Below, one piece after another: positions 16,710 to 24,822 of a stretch of 64,000 nucleotides of DNA; position 1 is the stretch's first letter; every line of letters starts with the position of its first letter. The notes beneath the pieces are model-generated. The model was not told the DNA's origin. It saw only the letters and a program-made list of their open reading frames with translations, and did no database searches. The stretch covers positions 5,331,558-5,395,557 of the forward strand of contig LR134353.1 of assembly GCA_900637135.1 (NCBI GenBank). The letters are read 5' to 3'. The position numbers and the translations under genes were made by a program. The DNA is from Mycolicibacterium flavescens (GTDB taxonomy: Bacteria > Actinomycetota > Actinomycetes > Mycobacteriales > Mycobacteriaceae).

Positions 16710-16725
16710 TCGAACGTAGGTTCGA
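16710..16725. promoter_or_regulatory. LexA (SOS) box upstream of dnaB
   Basis: TCGAAC-GTAG-GTTCGA is an exact match to the mycobacterial LexA consensus TCGAAC-N4-GTTCGA, and the symmetry extends outward to GCTATCGAAC / GTTCGATAGC. It contains TACGTT on the minus strand, which could be the -10 element of dnaB, so LexA would block the promoter. Confidence 0.8.
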
Positions 16726-17111
16726 TAGCCGCTATTCGCGACTGTAAGCCAGACATCCGACAGGCCGCCTAAGCGGCTCCGGATCCGCCCCGCCGACGGC
16801 TTACGCTAGACGTTGCTGGCGGGGGCGCAACCCGGCCCTGTTCATAGACCTGTGGATGGGGTGTGGATAGGTCTGGACAACCATGTTGAGTCGTTGGGGA
16901 GAACCTGTTAATCAACCGCTTCGCTCATTGCATCTGCGCAGATAGCCGCACCATAAGCCGAGTGCGATCTTGTGGATGGGAAATGCCTCGGCGTGTCGTG
17001 CCAGGTTGCCAACTCGGGCGTGTTGTGTTGCCGCCAGGGACCGTCCAGGTTAACGGCCGGTTATCTTCGCTACGGCTATCCGTCGCGCGAAGTTCGCCAG
17101 CGCGCACAGCA
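16726..17111. other. Gene-free dnaB upstream region with DnaA-box-like motifs
   Basis: Between the dnaB SOS box and the rplI terminator no gene is supported. Three TGTGGAT(A/G)G motifs lie at 16851, 16862 and 16971. The one at 16862 (TGTGGATAG) differs by one base from the DnaA box TGTGGATAA. A short frame at 16972-17253 is judged spurious. Confidence 0.45.
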
Positions 17112-17150
17112 ACGGCCGGGTGAAGATCGATCTCGTCTCCACCCGGCCGT
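17112..17150 (-). terminator. Terminator of the rpsF-ssb-rpsR-rplI operon
   Basis: Perfect 11-bp arms ACGGCCGGGTG and CACCCGGCCGT enclose a 17-nt loop, starting 15 nt beyond the rplI stop codon. No T run follows, which is usual for mycobacterial intrinsic terminators. Confidence 0.7.
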
Positions 17151-17164
17151 ATCTGACGCTGTGG

Positions 17165-17623
17165 TTACTGCCCGGCGACGACTTCCAGCGAAACCGTCGC
17201 GGCGATCTCCGGATGGAGCCGAACCGCGATCGGATGCGTGCCGGTCGTCTTGATGTGCGCCTTGGGCAACTGGACGGTGCGCTTGTCCAGATTGGGGCCG
17301 CCGGCGTTCTTGATCGCCGCGACCACGTCGGCCGTCGTCACGGAGCCGAACAGCTTGCCACTGTCGGGCGCCGCCTTCACCTGCAGCTGCACCGGACCGA
17401 GGTTCTCGATCGCGGCCTTCAGCTCGACGGCGTGCTCGCGGCCCTGAATGGCCTTCTGCTCGCGGGCCCGACGAATCTCTTCGGCCTGGCGCTCGGCGCC
17501 GCGCGACGCGACGACCGCGAGCCGGCGGGGCACCAGATAGTTGCGGCCGTAGCCGTCCTTGACCTCGACGATGTCGCCCTGGACGCCGAGATGCTCGACG
17601 TCGGCGGTGAGAATCAGTTTCAT
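17165..17623 (-). CDS. rplI: 50S ribosomal protein L9
   Basis: A 152-residue L9. MKLILTADVEHLGVQGD and VKDGYGRNYLVPRRLA form the N-terminal rRNA-binding domain, followed by the long linker helix and the C-terminal globular domain (KLFGSVTTADVVAAI). The ATG at 17623 is the family start; the open frame extends 18 codons upstream without relevance. It is the last gene of the rpsF-ssb-rpsR-rplI operon, 13 nt after rpsR, and is followed by a strong hairpin. Confidence 0.97.
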   Translation of the reverse strand: MKLILTADVEHLGVQGDIVEVKDGYGRNYLVPRRLAVVASRGAERQAEEIRRAREQKAIQGREHAVELKAAIENLGPVQLQVKAAPDSGKLFGSVTTADVVAAIKNAGGPNLDKRTVQLPKAHIKTTGTHPIAVRLHPEIAATVSLEVVAGQ

Positions 17624-17636
17624 CTTCTTGTCCTGC

Positions 17637-17891
17637 CTATCGCGTCGACGAGGTGAACGGCAGCAGCGCAACCTCACGCGCGTTCTTCACGGCGATCGCG
17701 ATGTCACGCTGGTGCTGAACGCAGTTGCCGGTGACGCGGCGGGCGCGAATCTTGCCGCGCTCGCTGATGTACGTGCGCAGCAGCGCGGTGTCCTTGTAAT
17801 CGATGTCCTGCCCCTTCTTGGAGCAGAACACGCACTTGCGGGTCTTGACCGGCTTCTCGGGAGCCGGCCGACGCTTGGTGGCCTTGGCCAT
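17637..17891 (-). CDS. rpsR: 30S ribosomal protein S18 (zinc-ribbon form)
   Basis: An 84-residue S18. It keeps the cysteines KCVFC near residue 20 and a third in TGNCVQHQR, which makes it the C-plus, zinc-binding form; mycobacteria often carry a second cysteine-free S18 elsewhere for zinc shortage. The body CVQHQRDIAIAVKNAREVALLPF is the conserved rRNA-binding part that pairs with S6. It lies 41 nt after ssb and 13 nt before rplI in the same operon. Confidence 0.97.
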   Translation of the reverse strand: MAKATKRRPAPEKPVKTRKCVFCSKKGQDIDYKDTALLRTYISERGKIRARRVTGNCVQHQRDIAIAVKNAREVALLPFTSSTR

Positions 17892-17932
17892 GTGTCTATC
17901 TCTTTCTTGCTTCTTTGTTGATCAGTTGTGGA

Positions 17933-18436
17933 TCAGAAGGGTGGCTCGTCGTCGGCACCGGAGAACGAACCCGACGCCGGGGCGCTGCCCCACGGGTCTT
18001 CCTTCGGCTGCTCGGCTGGGCGCGAACCTCCGCCGCCTCCGCCGCCGAAGCCGCCGCCACCGCCGCCGCTGCGGCTGGCTTTGTTCACCTTGGCGGTCGC
18101 GTACCGCAGCGACGGGCCGATCTCATCGACCTCGAGCTCGACCACGGTGCGCTTCTCACCCTCGCGGGTCTCGAACGAACGCTGCTTGAGCCGGCCCTGC
18201 ACGATCACCCGCGAACCGCGAGTGAGGCTTTCGGCCACGTTCTCGGCGGCCTCACGCCAGATGTTGCAGCGCAGGAACAGCGCCTCGCCGTCCTTCCACT
18301 CCCCGCTCTGGCGGTCGTAGATGCGCGGTGTCGACGCCACGGTGAAGTTGGCGACGGCCGCACCCGACGGCGTGAAGCGCAGTTCGGGATCGGCGGTCAG
18401 GTTTCCGACGACGGTGATGATGGTGTCACCAGCCAC
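17933..18436 (-). CDS. ssb: Single-stranded DNA-binding protein
   Basis: A 167-residue SSB. Residues 1-115 form the OB fold (TIITVVGNLTADPELRFTPSG and FLRCNIWREAAENVAESL); a glycine-rich linker follows, and the acidic tip DDEPPF is the protein-docking tail that binds replication and repair partners. The start is GTG at 18436, with AGGAGGA 4 nt upstream. It sits between rpsF and rpsR, the standard bacterial arrangement. It coats single-stranded DNA at forks and here lies near dnaB, so replication and translation genes are linked. Confidence 0.97.
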   Translation of the reverse strand: MAGDTIITVVGNLTADPELRFTPSGAAVANFTVASTPRIYDRQSGEWKDGEALFLRCNIWREAAENVAESLTRGSRVIVQGRLKQRSFETREGEKRTVVELEVDEIGPSLRYATAKVNKASRSGGGGGGFGGGGGGGSRPAEQPKEDPWGSAPASGSFSGADDEPPF

Positions 18437-18527
18437 GGTGTCCTCCTGGGATTGGCGGTGTAAGTCTGGGAGCGGTCGCAGGCGAGCCTACGGAAGCGCT
18501 CCGACGCTTACAGCCTGTTCTTCGGGA

Positions 18528-18818
18528 CTAGTGCTTGTCCGTCCGCATGACCTTGGTCCGCAGCACGGACTCGTTCAGGTTGAGCTGACGGTCCAGCTCG
18601 GTCACCGTGGCGGGCTCTGCCTTCACATCGATGACGGCGTAGATGCCCTCGGCGTGCTTGGCGATCTCGTATGCCAGCCGACGCCGACCCCAGATGTCGA
18701 CCTTGTCGACACTGCCGCCGTCCTTGCGGATGACGTTGAGGAACGTTTCCAGCGACGGAGCTACGGTGCGCTCGTCAAGGGTGGGGTCGAGAATGACCAT
18801 GATTTCGTATGGACGCAT
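18528..18818 (-). CDS. rpsF: 30S ribosomal protein S6
   Basis: A 96-residue S6, first gene of the operon. MRPYEIMVILDPTLDERTV and VDKVDIWGRRRLAYEI are the conserved ferredoxin-like strands that pair with S18 on 16S rRNA. GTAGGAGGTGATGAGG gives an extended ribosome-binding site ahead of the ATG. A short GC hairpin 32 nt upstream may belong to an S6:S18-type autoregulatory leader. Confidence 0.97.
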   Translation of the reverse strand: MRPYEIMVILDPTLDERTVAPSLETFLNVIRKDGGSVDKVDIWGRRRLAYEIAKHAEGIYAVIDVKAEPATVTELDRQLNLNESVLRTKVMRTDKH

Positions 18819-18849
18819 GAAGACCTCATCACCTCCTACGGTCTGATCG

Positions 18850-18868
18850 GCCGCGGACTATCCGCGGC
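18850..18868 (-). promoter_or_regulatory. Leader hairpin upstream of rpsF
   Basis: A perfect 8-bp stem, GCCGCGGA / TCCGCGGC with a 3-nt loop, in the rpsF 5' leader just before the ribosome site. S6:S18 leaders that bind the protein pair are known in several phyla and contain a CCG motif. Whether this hairpin belongs to that RNA family is a guess from position. Confidence 0.4.
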
Positions 18869-18995
18869 AGGAGGGTCGCCTGCGTCGGCAACCGGCCCAG
18901 GCTACAGGAAACCGCGCTGATCTGCGAAATCGTCCTGCGCGGGTGTGACCTGGCGCGGGAGTTGCCCTCCTGACCACTTCGCCGAATGTGCAACC

Positions 18996-19025
18996 AGCTG
19001 CGCTTCTGCAGCCCCTAGCGCAGCT
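18996..19025 (-). terminator. Terminator after the GT87 gene
   Basis: Perfect 9-bp arms AGCTGCGCT and AGCGCAGCT around a 12-nt loop, 33 nt past the stop codon of the glycosyltransferase gene. It separates the ponA1 operon from the ribosomal operon on the same strand. Confidence 0.6.
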
Positions 19026-19058
19026 AGTTTCACAATCGAGGCGGCACCGAGGCGGCGA

Positions 19059-20789
19059 CTACCTCGAGACCGCATCCAGGTCGCGCTCTTCCACCGAATC
19101 CCGTTCTGTACGCAGCCTCGACGCATCGGGCCGCAACCAGTCGGGCAGCCACCGCGGCGGCGCGTCCTGCGCCCGATCGAACACCCCGCCCGCCGGGTCG
19201 TCGACCACTCCGCGAGTCCGGACCAGGTCGAGTTCGGGCCGATACATCTGACGAATCACCAACGCGCACAACGCCACCACGGCGATATCGCGCAGCAGTA
19301 CGGTGATGGTGAACGGCTGTTCCGGCAACCCCATGTTGGCCTCGCCGTAGAGGTACAACATCCGTGGCACCCACACCAGCGCGTCGATCGTCATCCACGC
19401 CAACAGGATCCGCCGGTGCGGCAACGCCAACACCGCCAGCGGCACCAGCCATAGGGAGAACTGCGGGCTCCACACCTTGTTGGTCAACAGGAACGCCGCG
19501 ACGACCAGGAACGCGATCTGCGCCACCCGCGGCCGCCGCCTCGCCGTCAGAGCGATGTACCCGATTGCGATACAACAGGACACGAACAGCAGCGCCGAGA
19601 CGGTGTTGGTCACCGTCGGTGGTTCCCAGAAACCCAGATCGGGGTCGAACCCGCGCCAGCCGGTGAACGACTTGATGACGTTGTAGATCGAGTCCATGTC
19701 GTCGCCGCGACGCGTGTTGAGCCGGAAGAACTCCGACCATCCCCGCGGGAAGAGCACCATGATCGGCAGGTTCACCACCAGCCATGCCGCCACCGCCGCC
19801 GCGGCCGTCTTGCCGACCTCCCGCAGCTTGCCGGTTCGCACCGCCAGCACCGCAAGCGGCGCCAACAGCAAGAGCGGATACAACTTCGCCGCCACACCAA
19901 GACCGATCAGCGCGCCGGCCAGCACCGGTTTTCGTCGCGCCCACGCGAGCAGCGCACCCGTCGCGAAAGCCGTTGCCAGCGCGTCGAAGTTCGTGAAGAT
20001 CTGGAAGATCACCAACGGAGACGCCGCCACCAACGCCGCGTCCCAGACCCGCCGCGGGCCGGCCAAGCGCGACGTCGCCCACACCGTGGCCAGCCACGCC
20101 AACGCCAGCCCCAGCGCCGCGATGTTGAAGAACATCACCACCTCGGCGATCACCGGCACCGACACCAGCTTCGTCAGCGCGGTGTAGGTCTTGGCCAACG
20201 ACATCGCCACATACTGGTAGATGCCGGTCAGCACCGGATACTCCATGTAGCGCACCGCGATGTTGCCGTCGTACTGGATGTGCGGCTGGCCGGTGGCGTC
20301 CTTCTCGATCCAGCTCGACTTGTACGGGAACTTGCCGAGGTTTAGCAGTTCGGCGGTGTACAGCGGGACCGTGTCGGAGTAACAGAGTTGGAAGTAGGCC
20401 CGCTGGTTGCTCCAGTCGGCCACCCGCTGATCGGCGGTTCCCGTGCCGGTGGTCTGCAGGCACGCGGCCTTCGTCGAATAGCCGAGCGCCAGGAACACCA
20501 GCGCGATGATCAGCATGACGCGCAGCGGGGTCAGGAACCGTTGCCTGCCGATCAGCGCATGCCTGCCGACCGGCCCGCCGACGACATCGGAGAGCGCGGC
20601 GCCGATGACGTCGGTGCGGCTCGGGAGGTCGCGCTCGTCGAAGCTTCGGGTGTCGGCCGCCGGCGGAGCCGGCGATACCACTTCGGCCGGCGGAGCCGGC
20701 GATACCACTTCGGCCAGCCGCGCAGGCGACCCGGTGTGCGGCGAGGTCGTCGACGGCTCGCCGGTTTCCTCGCCCCCCACTTCGGTCAC
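19059..20789 (-). CDS. GT87-type polyprenyl-sugar glycosyltransferase, Rv0051 homologue
   Basis: A 576-residue polytopic membrane protein of the DUF2029/GT87 family, whose members use polyprenyl-phosphate sugars to extend mannan or arabinan outside the membrane. About ten hydrophobic segments run from FLTPLRVMLIIALVFLALGY onward; the first outer loop has the family's long aromatic/acidic stretch (QLCYSDTVPLY). The start is the GTG at 20789, whose last two bases are the start of the ponA1 stop codon (GTGA overlap), so translation is coupled. The cytoplasmic N terminus has a 27-bp direct duplication giving AEVVSPAPP twice. Context with ponA1 points to envelope assembly; the exact sugar is unknown. 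Confidence 0.85.
   Translation of the reverse strand: MTEVGGEETGEPSTTSPHTGSPARLAEVVSPAPPAEVVSPAPPAADTRSFDERDLPSRTDVIGAALSDVVGGPVGRHALIGRQRFLTPLRVMLIIALVFLALGYSTKAACLQTTGTGTADQRVADWSNQRAYFQLCYSDTVPLYTAELLNLGKFPYKSSWIEKDATGQPHIQYDGNIAVRYMEYPVLTGIYQYVAMSLAKTYTALTKLVSVPVIAEVVMFFNIAALGLALAWLATVWATSRLAGPRRVWDAALVAASPLVIFQIFTNFDALATAFATGALLAWARRKPVLAGALIGLGVAAKLYPLLLLAPLAVLAVRTGKLREVGKTAAAAVAAWLVVNLPIMVLFPRGWSEFFRLNTRRGDDMDSIYNVIKSFTGWRGFDPDLGFWEPPTVTNTVSALLFVSCCIAIGYIALTARRRPRVAQIAFLVVAAFLLTNKVWSPQFSLWLVPLAVLALPHRRILLAWMTIDALVWVPRMLYLYGEANMGLPEQPFTITVLLRDIAVVALCALVIRQMYRPELDLVRTRGVVDDPAGGVFDRAQDAPPRWLPDWLRPDASRLRTERDSVEERDLDAVSR
20662..20715. repeat. 27-bp tandem duplication inside the GT87 gene
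   Basis: Two exact adjacent copies of a 27-bp unit, in frame, each encoding AEVVSPAPP in the cytoplasmic N-terminal tail. Exact identity indicates a recent slippage event and possible length variation between strains. Confidence 0.85.
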
Positions 20790-23419
20790 GGAGGCGGTAG
20801 CGGCGCGCCTGGCGCCGGGGGTGCTCCAACGGGTGCGGGCGGCGGCGCTCCGACGGGTGCCGGCGCTGGGACGCCGGGGGCGGGACCACCCGGTACCGGG
20901 GCCCCGGGTACGGTGCCGCCCGGCGGCGGAGCCACCGGGACCGTCGTCGGCGGACCCCACGGAATCGTGATGCCGGGCGCCACTTCGATCGTCGGCTGGA
21001 TGACGGTCTGCGACGGCGGAGTGACCTCCGTCGAGGGAGCCGTCGTCGACGGCGGCGGCGGCGCCTGCGGAACACCGGCATAGCCGCCGATCTCCTCGGG
21101 CTTGGGGAACGACTCGTTCTCGGTGTCCTCCAACGCGCCGTCCATCGTCGCCTTCCAGATGTCCGACGGCAGACCGGAGCCGTAAACCGGTGAGCCCCAC
21201 TTGTTTTCCAGCGGCTTGGTGCCGTCGGTGGTGCCGACCCACACCGCGGTGGACAGCGACGGCGTGTAGCCGACCATCCACGCGTCGCGGTTGTTGTCGG
21301 TGTCGCCCAGCTGGTTGGTGCCCGTCTTGGCCGCCGACGGGCGACCGCCGGCCAGCGCATGACCGTTGGAGTAAGCGGCGATCGGCTGCATCGCCGAGGT
21401 CACGTTGTCGGCGACCTTCTTCTCGATCCTCTGCTCACCCGAGTTGTCCTGCTGCGACGCGTCGAACAGCACCTCGCCCTCGGAGTTGACGACCTTCTGC
21501 ACGAAATGCGGCTTGTGGTACACGCCGGAGGCGGCCAGCGTGGCGTACGCCGACGCCATGTCGATCACGCGGGACTGGTACTGGCCCAGCACGATTCCGT
21601 TGTTCGGCGGACCGCCCTGCCCGTCCTCAGACAGGGTGTGCTCGACGCCGGGGAAGCTCTCGGCGATGCCGGCCTGGTGCGCGGCGTCGGCGACGTCCTG
21701 CGGACCGTTCTTCAGCTTCAGCATGAGCCGGTAGTAGCTGGTGTTCAGTGAACGCTTCAGCGCCTCGGCGATGTTGCACGTGCCGCAGCCGCCGCCCTCG
21801 ACATTGGTGATCTTGATGCCGTTAACTTCCAGCGGCGAGCTGTCGACCTGGGTGCCCAGGCCCATGCCCTGCTGCAGCGCCGCGACCAACGCGAACACCT
21901 TGAACGACGAGCCCGTCGGCAGACCGGCCTGGGCGAAGTCGAAACCGTTGGCGTCGGTGCCGCCGTAGTAGGCCTTCACCCCACCGGTGCGGGGGTCTAT
22001 CGACACGATCGCGGTGCGCATGTCGGGGTCCTGGCCCTCGAGGTACTCCGAAGCCGCCTCCTCCGCCGCCCGCTGCGCGTTCGGGTCGATGGTCGTGGTG
22101 ATCTGCAGGCCTTCGGTGTTCAACGTCTGCTCGTTGATGTCGAAGAGCTCGAGCAGTTCCTTCTGCACCTGCCGTTCGATCAGGCCGTTGGGCCCCGTGG
22201 TCTGGTTCTGCGAGCGCGCCAGGTCGGGCGGGACCGTCGCCGGGAACACCTGCGCCGCCCGCTCCTCGGGGGACAGGGCGCCGATCTCGACCATGCCGTC
22301 GAGCACCCAGTTCCAGCGCGCCGTGGCGCCCTCGGGGTTAACCGCCGGGTCGAGCGCCGACGGCCGCTGGATCAGCGCGGCCAGCAGCGCGCCCTCGGCG
22401 ACGTTGAGCTGTTCGACCGGTTTGTTGAAGTACGCCTTGGAGGCAGCGGCGATGCCGTAGGACCCGCGACCGAAGTAGATGATGTTCAGGTACGACTGCA
22501 GCACTTGGTCTTTGGACCACTCGCCGGACATCTTCGTCGAGATGACCAGCTCCTTGGCTTTTCGGATCAAGCCCCCGATGCCGGAGCGCTCGGAGCCGAC
22601 CAGCGCGTTCTTGACGTACTGCTGGGTGATCGTCGAGCCGCCCTGCAGGTCGCCGCCGAACAGATTGTTCTTGATGGCGCGCGCGAAACCGGTGAACGAG
22701 AAGCCCGGGTTCGAGTAAAAGTCGCGATCCTCGGCCGCCATCACCGCGTTGCGCGCCTGCACCGGGATTTGGTCGATGTTGACGTCGACACGGTTGCCTT
22801 CAGGCGGAACGATTTTCGCGAGCTCGCTACCGTCGCTGGCCAGGATCGTCGACACCTGGTTGGTGCGGATGTCCCCGGGTTTGGGGACGTCGACGATCAT
22901 GTAAGCCATTCCGAACGTGATGAGCGGCAACACGATGAACACCGCCGCCGCGATAAGGCCGCCGCGACGCACCCACGTCCAGTTGATCTGGCTGGGCAGC
23001 CCGCGCCGCGGACCCGACGGGCCGCTCGGAGGCCCACCCCCGCCCGGCGGTCGGGGCGGCGGAGGTGGCGGAGTCGGGGGTCTACGCGTCGGAGTGCCGT
23101 CCAGCGCCGCCTTGACGACGTCGACGGGATCGCGCAGGTGCGGCGGTCGCGCCTCGCGCACCGGCGGCAGCACCGAGGTGTGCCGGTCGTCGGGCGGCAT
23201 CGGCCGTGTCCGGGAATCCGCCGGCGGACGGTGTTGCGGTGCGTCGGCGGACGGGCGTTGCGGGGGTGCGTCGGCGGCGGGGCGCTGTTGCGGTGCCTCC
23301 CCGGGAGGCCGGCGTCGGCCGCCGTCGCCGGTGTTGGGTTTCGGCGCGCTCACGCCATCAGCCCCGTGTCCTGAACGGACATCGTTGACTGACCGGTCGT
23401 GGCGCCCTTCGCTATTCAC
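20786..23419 (-). CDS. ponA1: Bifunctional penicillin-binding protein PonA1 (glycosyltransferase/transpeptidase)
   Basis: An 877-residue class A PBP that polymerises lipid II and cross-links peptidoglycan. A proline-rich cytoplasmic tail of about 150 residues is followed by one membrane helix (LIAAAVFIVLPLITFGMAYMIV), the GT51 domain (AAEDRDFYSNPG, GGSTITQQYVKN) and the transpeptidase with the serine motif TGSSFK, SLNTSYY as SxN, and KTGT as KTG. The last 90 residues are a Pro/Ala/Gly-rich extracellular tail. The GTG at 23419 (VNSEGRHD) matches the start I recall for the M. tuberculosis protein and overlaps the end of the upstream DUF5318 gene. It is coupled downstream to the GT87 gene. Confidence 0.95.
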   Translation of the reverse strand: MNSEGRHDRSVNDVRSGHGADGVSAPKPNTGDGGRRRPPGEAPQQRPAADAPPQRPSADAPQHRPPADSRTRPMPPDDRHTSVLPPVREARPPHLRDPVDVVKAALDGTPTRRPPTPPPPPPRPPGGGGPPSGPSGPRRGLPSQINWTWVRRGGLIAAAVFIVLPLITFGMAYMIVDVPKPGDIRTNQVSTILASDGSELAKIVPPEGNRVDVNIDQIPVQARNAVMAAEDRDFYSNPGFSFTGFARAIKNNLFGGDLQGGSTITQQYVKNALVGSERSGIGGLIRKAKELVISTKMSGEWSKDQVLQSYLNIIYFGRGSYGIAAASKAYFNKPVEQLNVAEGALLAALIQRPSALDPAVNPEGATARWNWVLDGMVEIGALSPEERAAQVFPATVPPDLARSQNQTTGPNGLIERQVQKELLELFDINEQTLNTEGLQITTTIDPNAQRAAEEAASEYLEGQDPDMRTAIVSIDPRTGGVKAYYGGTDANGFDFAQAGLPTGSSFKVFALVAALQQGMGLGTQVDSSPLEVNGIKITNVEGGGCGTCNIAEALKRSLNTSYYRLMLKLKNGPQDVADAAHQAGIAESFPGVEHTLSEDGQGGPPNNGIVLGQYQSRVIDMASAYATLAASGVYHKPHFVQKVVNSEGEVLFDASQQDNSGEQRIEKKVADNVTSAMQPIAAYSNGHALAGGRPSAAKTGTNQLGDTDNNRDAWMVGYTPSLSTAVWVGTTDGTKPLENKWGSPVYGSGLPSDIWKATMDGALEDTENESFPKPEEIGGYAGVPQAPPPPSTTAPSTEVTPPSQTVIQPTIEVAPGITIPWGPPTTVPVAPPPGGTVPGAPVPGGPAPGVPAPAPVGAPPPAPVGAPPAPGAPLPPP

Positions 23420-23837
23420 TGGCCGTGCGCGCCCGTGAGCGCGCGGTTCGAGTGCCGGGCTTTCCCTTTGGTGGTGGGACCGCCCCGAGCACGTACGACT
23501 TGACCAGGTGATTCCAGCTGCAGGTGCGGCATACCTCCACCACGTGTACGGAGAACTCGTCGTATCGGGACGCCAGCAGGACCAACTCCTCGGCCGTTCG
23601 TGCGGAACCCGATACCGGGCCAAGATGGTCGCCGAATACCCACGACACCAGGGTGAGCTGTTCTTTCCGGCAGATCGGACACGTCACCGAACTGGGTTTG
23701 CCGTGGAATTTGGCGGCGCGCAGCAGATAGGGATTGGCGTCGCAGACCTCGGAGACGCCGGTGCGTCCCGAATAGACCTCGGCCAGCAGGGACCGTCGCC
23801 GAAGTGCGTAGTCCACCACCTGTCGCTGCAATCGCAC
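23412..23837 (-). CDS. DUF5318 zinc-ribbon-like protein, Rv0049 homologue
   Basis: A 141-residue protein of unknown function found next to ponA1 in mycobacteria. Two cysteine pairs, CPICRKE and CRTCSWNH, about 43 residues apart, look like a zinc ribbon; the tail is basic. The start is the GTG at 23837, seven nt after TACTCT, so the transcript of the whole ponA1 operon is probably leaderless. Its stop overlaps the ponA1 start by 8 nt. A role in controlling or assisting the cell-wall synthase is suggested only by this fixed pairing. Confidence 0.8.
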   Translation of the reverse strand: MRLQRQVVDYALRRRSLLAEVYSGRTGVSEVCDANPYLLRAAKFHGKPSSVTCPICRKEQLTLVSWVFGDHLGPVSGSARTAEELVLLASRYDEFSVHVVEVCRTCSWNHLVKSYVLGAVPPPKGKPGTRTARSRARTASE

Positions 23838-23965
23838 GAGGACCAGAGTACGTCGGCGATGCGACTACCGGAGCGTGACGGCACGGTCACGCCCCTCTCT
23901 AAGGTGTTTGATCTGGACCGACGGCAACAGCAATCGGCCGTGTGCGGCGAACTTGAGGAGACTCG

Positions 23966-24799
23966 ATGTTGGACGGGCGCGACTTCGCCCTCGACGGTGG
24001 GCCCTCCGGTGAAGGCTCGAGCCGATTCACCCGCGACCTCGGCGAACAGTGGTGCTTTGACGGTCGGGCCTTCGGCGGCTATACCTCCGCACTGGCGCTG
24101 GCCGCGATGTTCGCGCACAGCGGTCGGCCGGCGGCGGCGTCGCTGTCGGTGACCTTCGTCGACGCCGGGGCGCCTGGCCCGCTCGAGATCTACGTCCACA
24201 GCATCCGCGGCGGACGTACCGCCGCGGCCGTCGAGGCCACCATCCGCCAGCGGGAGCGCACCATTCTCATCGCGAACAGCTGGTTCGCCGACGGTTGGCT
24301 CGGACCACCGTCGGTTGATGCACCCGTCCCCTTCGAGCGCTACAGCGCTCCGCTGCCCGAACCGGAGTCCGCTCCCCCGCTGGACTGGATCGGCCAGGAG
24401 TACCGGTCGCTGCGATTCGCCCATCGGCGCGGCCTGGACTATCCGACCAGCCTGACCCGCTTCGCCGACCGCCGGCCCGAGGTGGCGCTCTGGGTGAGCG
24501 CCGACAGCGATTCGCCCGGGGACCCGCTCACCCATCCCCAGATCGCCGACGTCCTGCACGCGGACGCCCACCTCTTCGATGCGCCGGGCAAGGTCAGCGG
24601 ATTCGTCGACGCCTGGCTGCTGAGTCTGGACCTCAGCCTGGTGTGGCAGCCCGGGGCGCACCTGGTGCCGTCCACCGCATGGCGGCTGCTCGAGGCGCGG
24701 GGTTCGGTCGCCAGCGGAGGTGTCTCGGCCTACGGTTCGCTGCGCGGCTCGGACGGATCGCTGCTGGCCGTGATGACTTCACAGGGACTCATCCGCTGA
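23966..24799 (+). CDS. Acyl-CoA thioesterase, double hotdog fold
   Basis: A 277-residue protein of the TesB-like thioesterase family. The first hotdog half has AFGGYTSALALAAM and VTFVDAGAPGPLEIYV; the second half starts near SGFVDAWLLSLDLSLVW and closes with SAYGSLRGSDGSLLAVMTSQGL. These are typical of acyl-CoA hydrolases that free fatty acids from CoA. GAGGAG lies 5 nt before the ATG. It is divergent from the ponA1 operon and followed by the DUF1707 gene after only 23 nt, although that gene has its own -10. M. tuberculosis has no equivalent at this place, as far as I recall. Confidence 0.8.
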   Translation: MLDGRDFALDGGPSGEGSSRFTRDLGEQWCFDGRAFGGYTSALALAAMFAHSGRPAAASLSVTFVDAGAPGPLEIYVHSIRGGRTAAAVEATIRQRERTILIANSWFADGWLGPPSVDAPVPFERYSAPLPEPESAPPLDWIGQEYRSLRFAHRRGLDYPTSLTRFADRRPEVALWVSADSDSPGDPLTHPQIADVLHADAHLFDAPGKVSGFVDAWLLSLDLSLVWQPGAHLVPSTAWRLLEARGSVASGGVSAYGSLRGSDGSLLAVMTSQGLIR

Positions 24800-24822
24800 C
24801 TTTTGCTTCTACGATCATCGGC

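Noticed and set aside
19030..21360. 776-codon minus-strand frame over the GT87 gene and ponA1 end
   Set aside because: Arg-rich shadow; the true GT87 frame has helices and the family loop.
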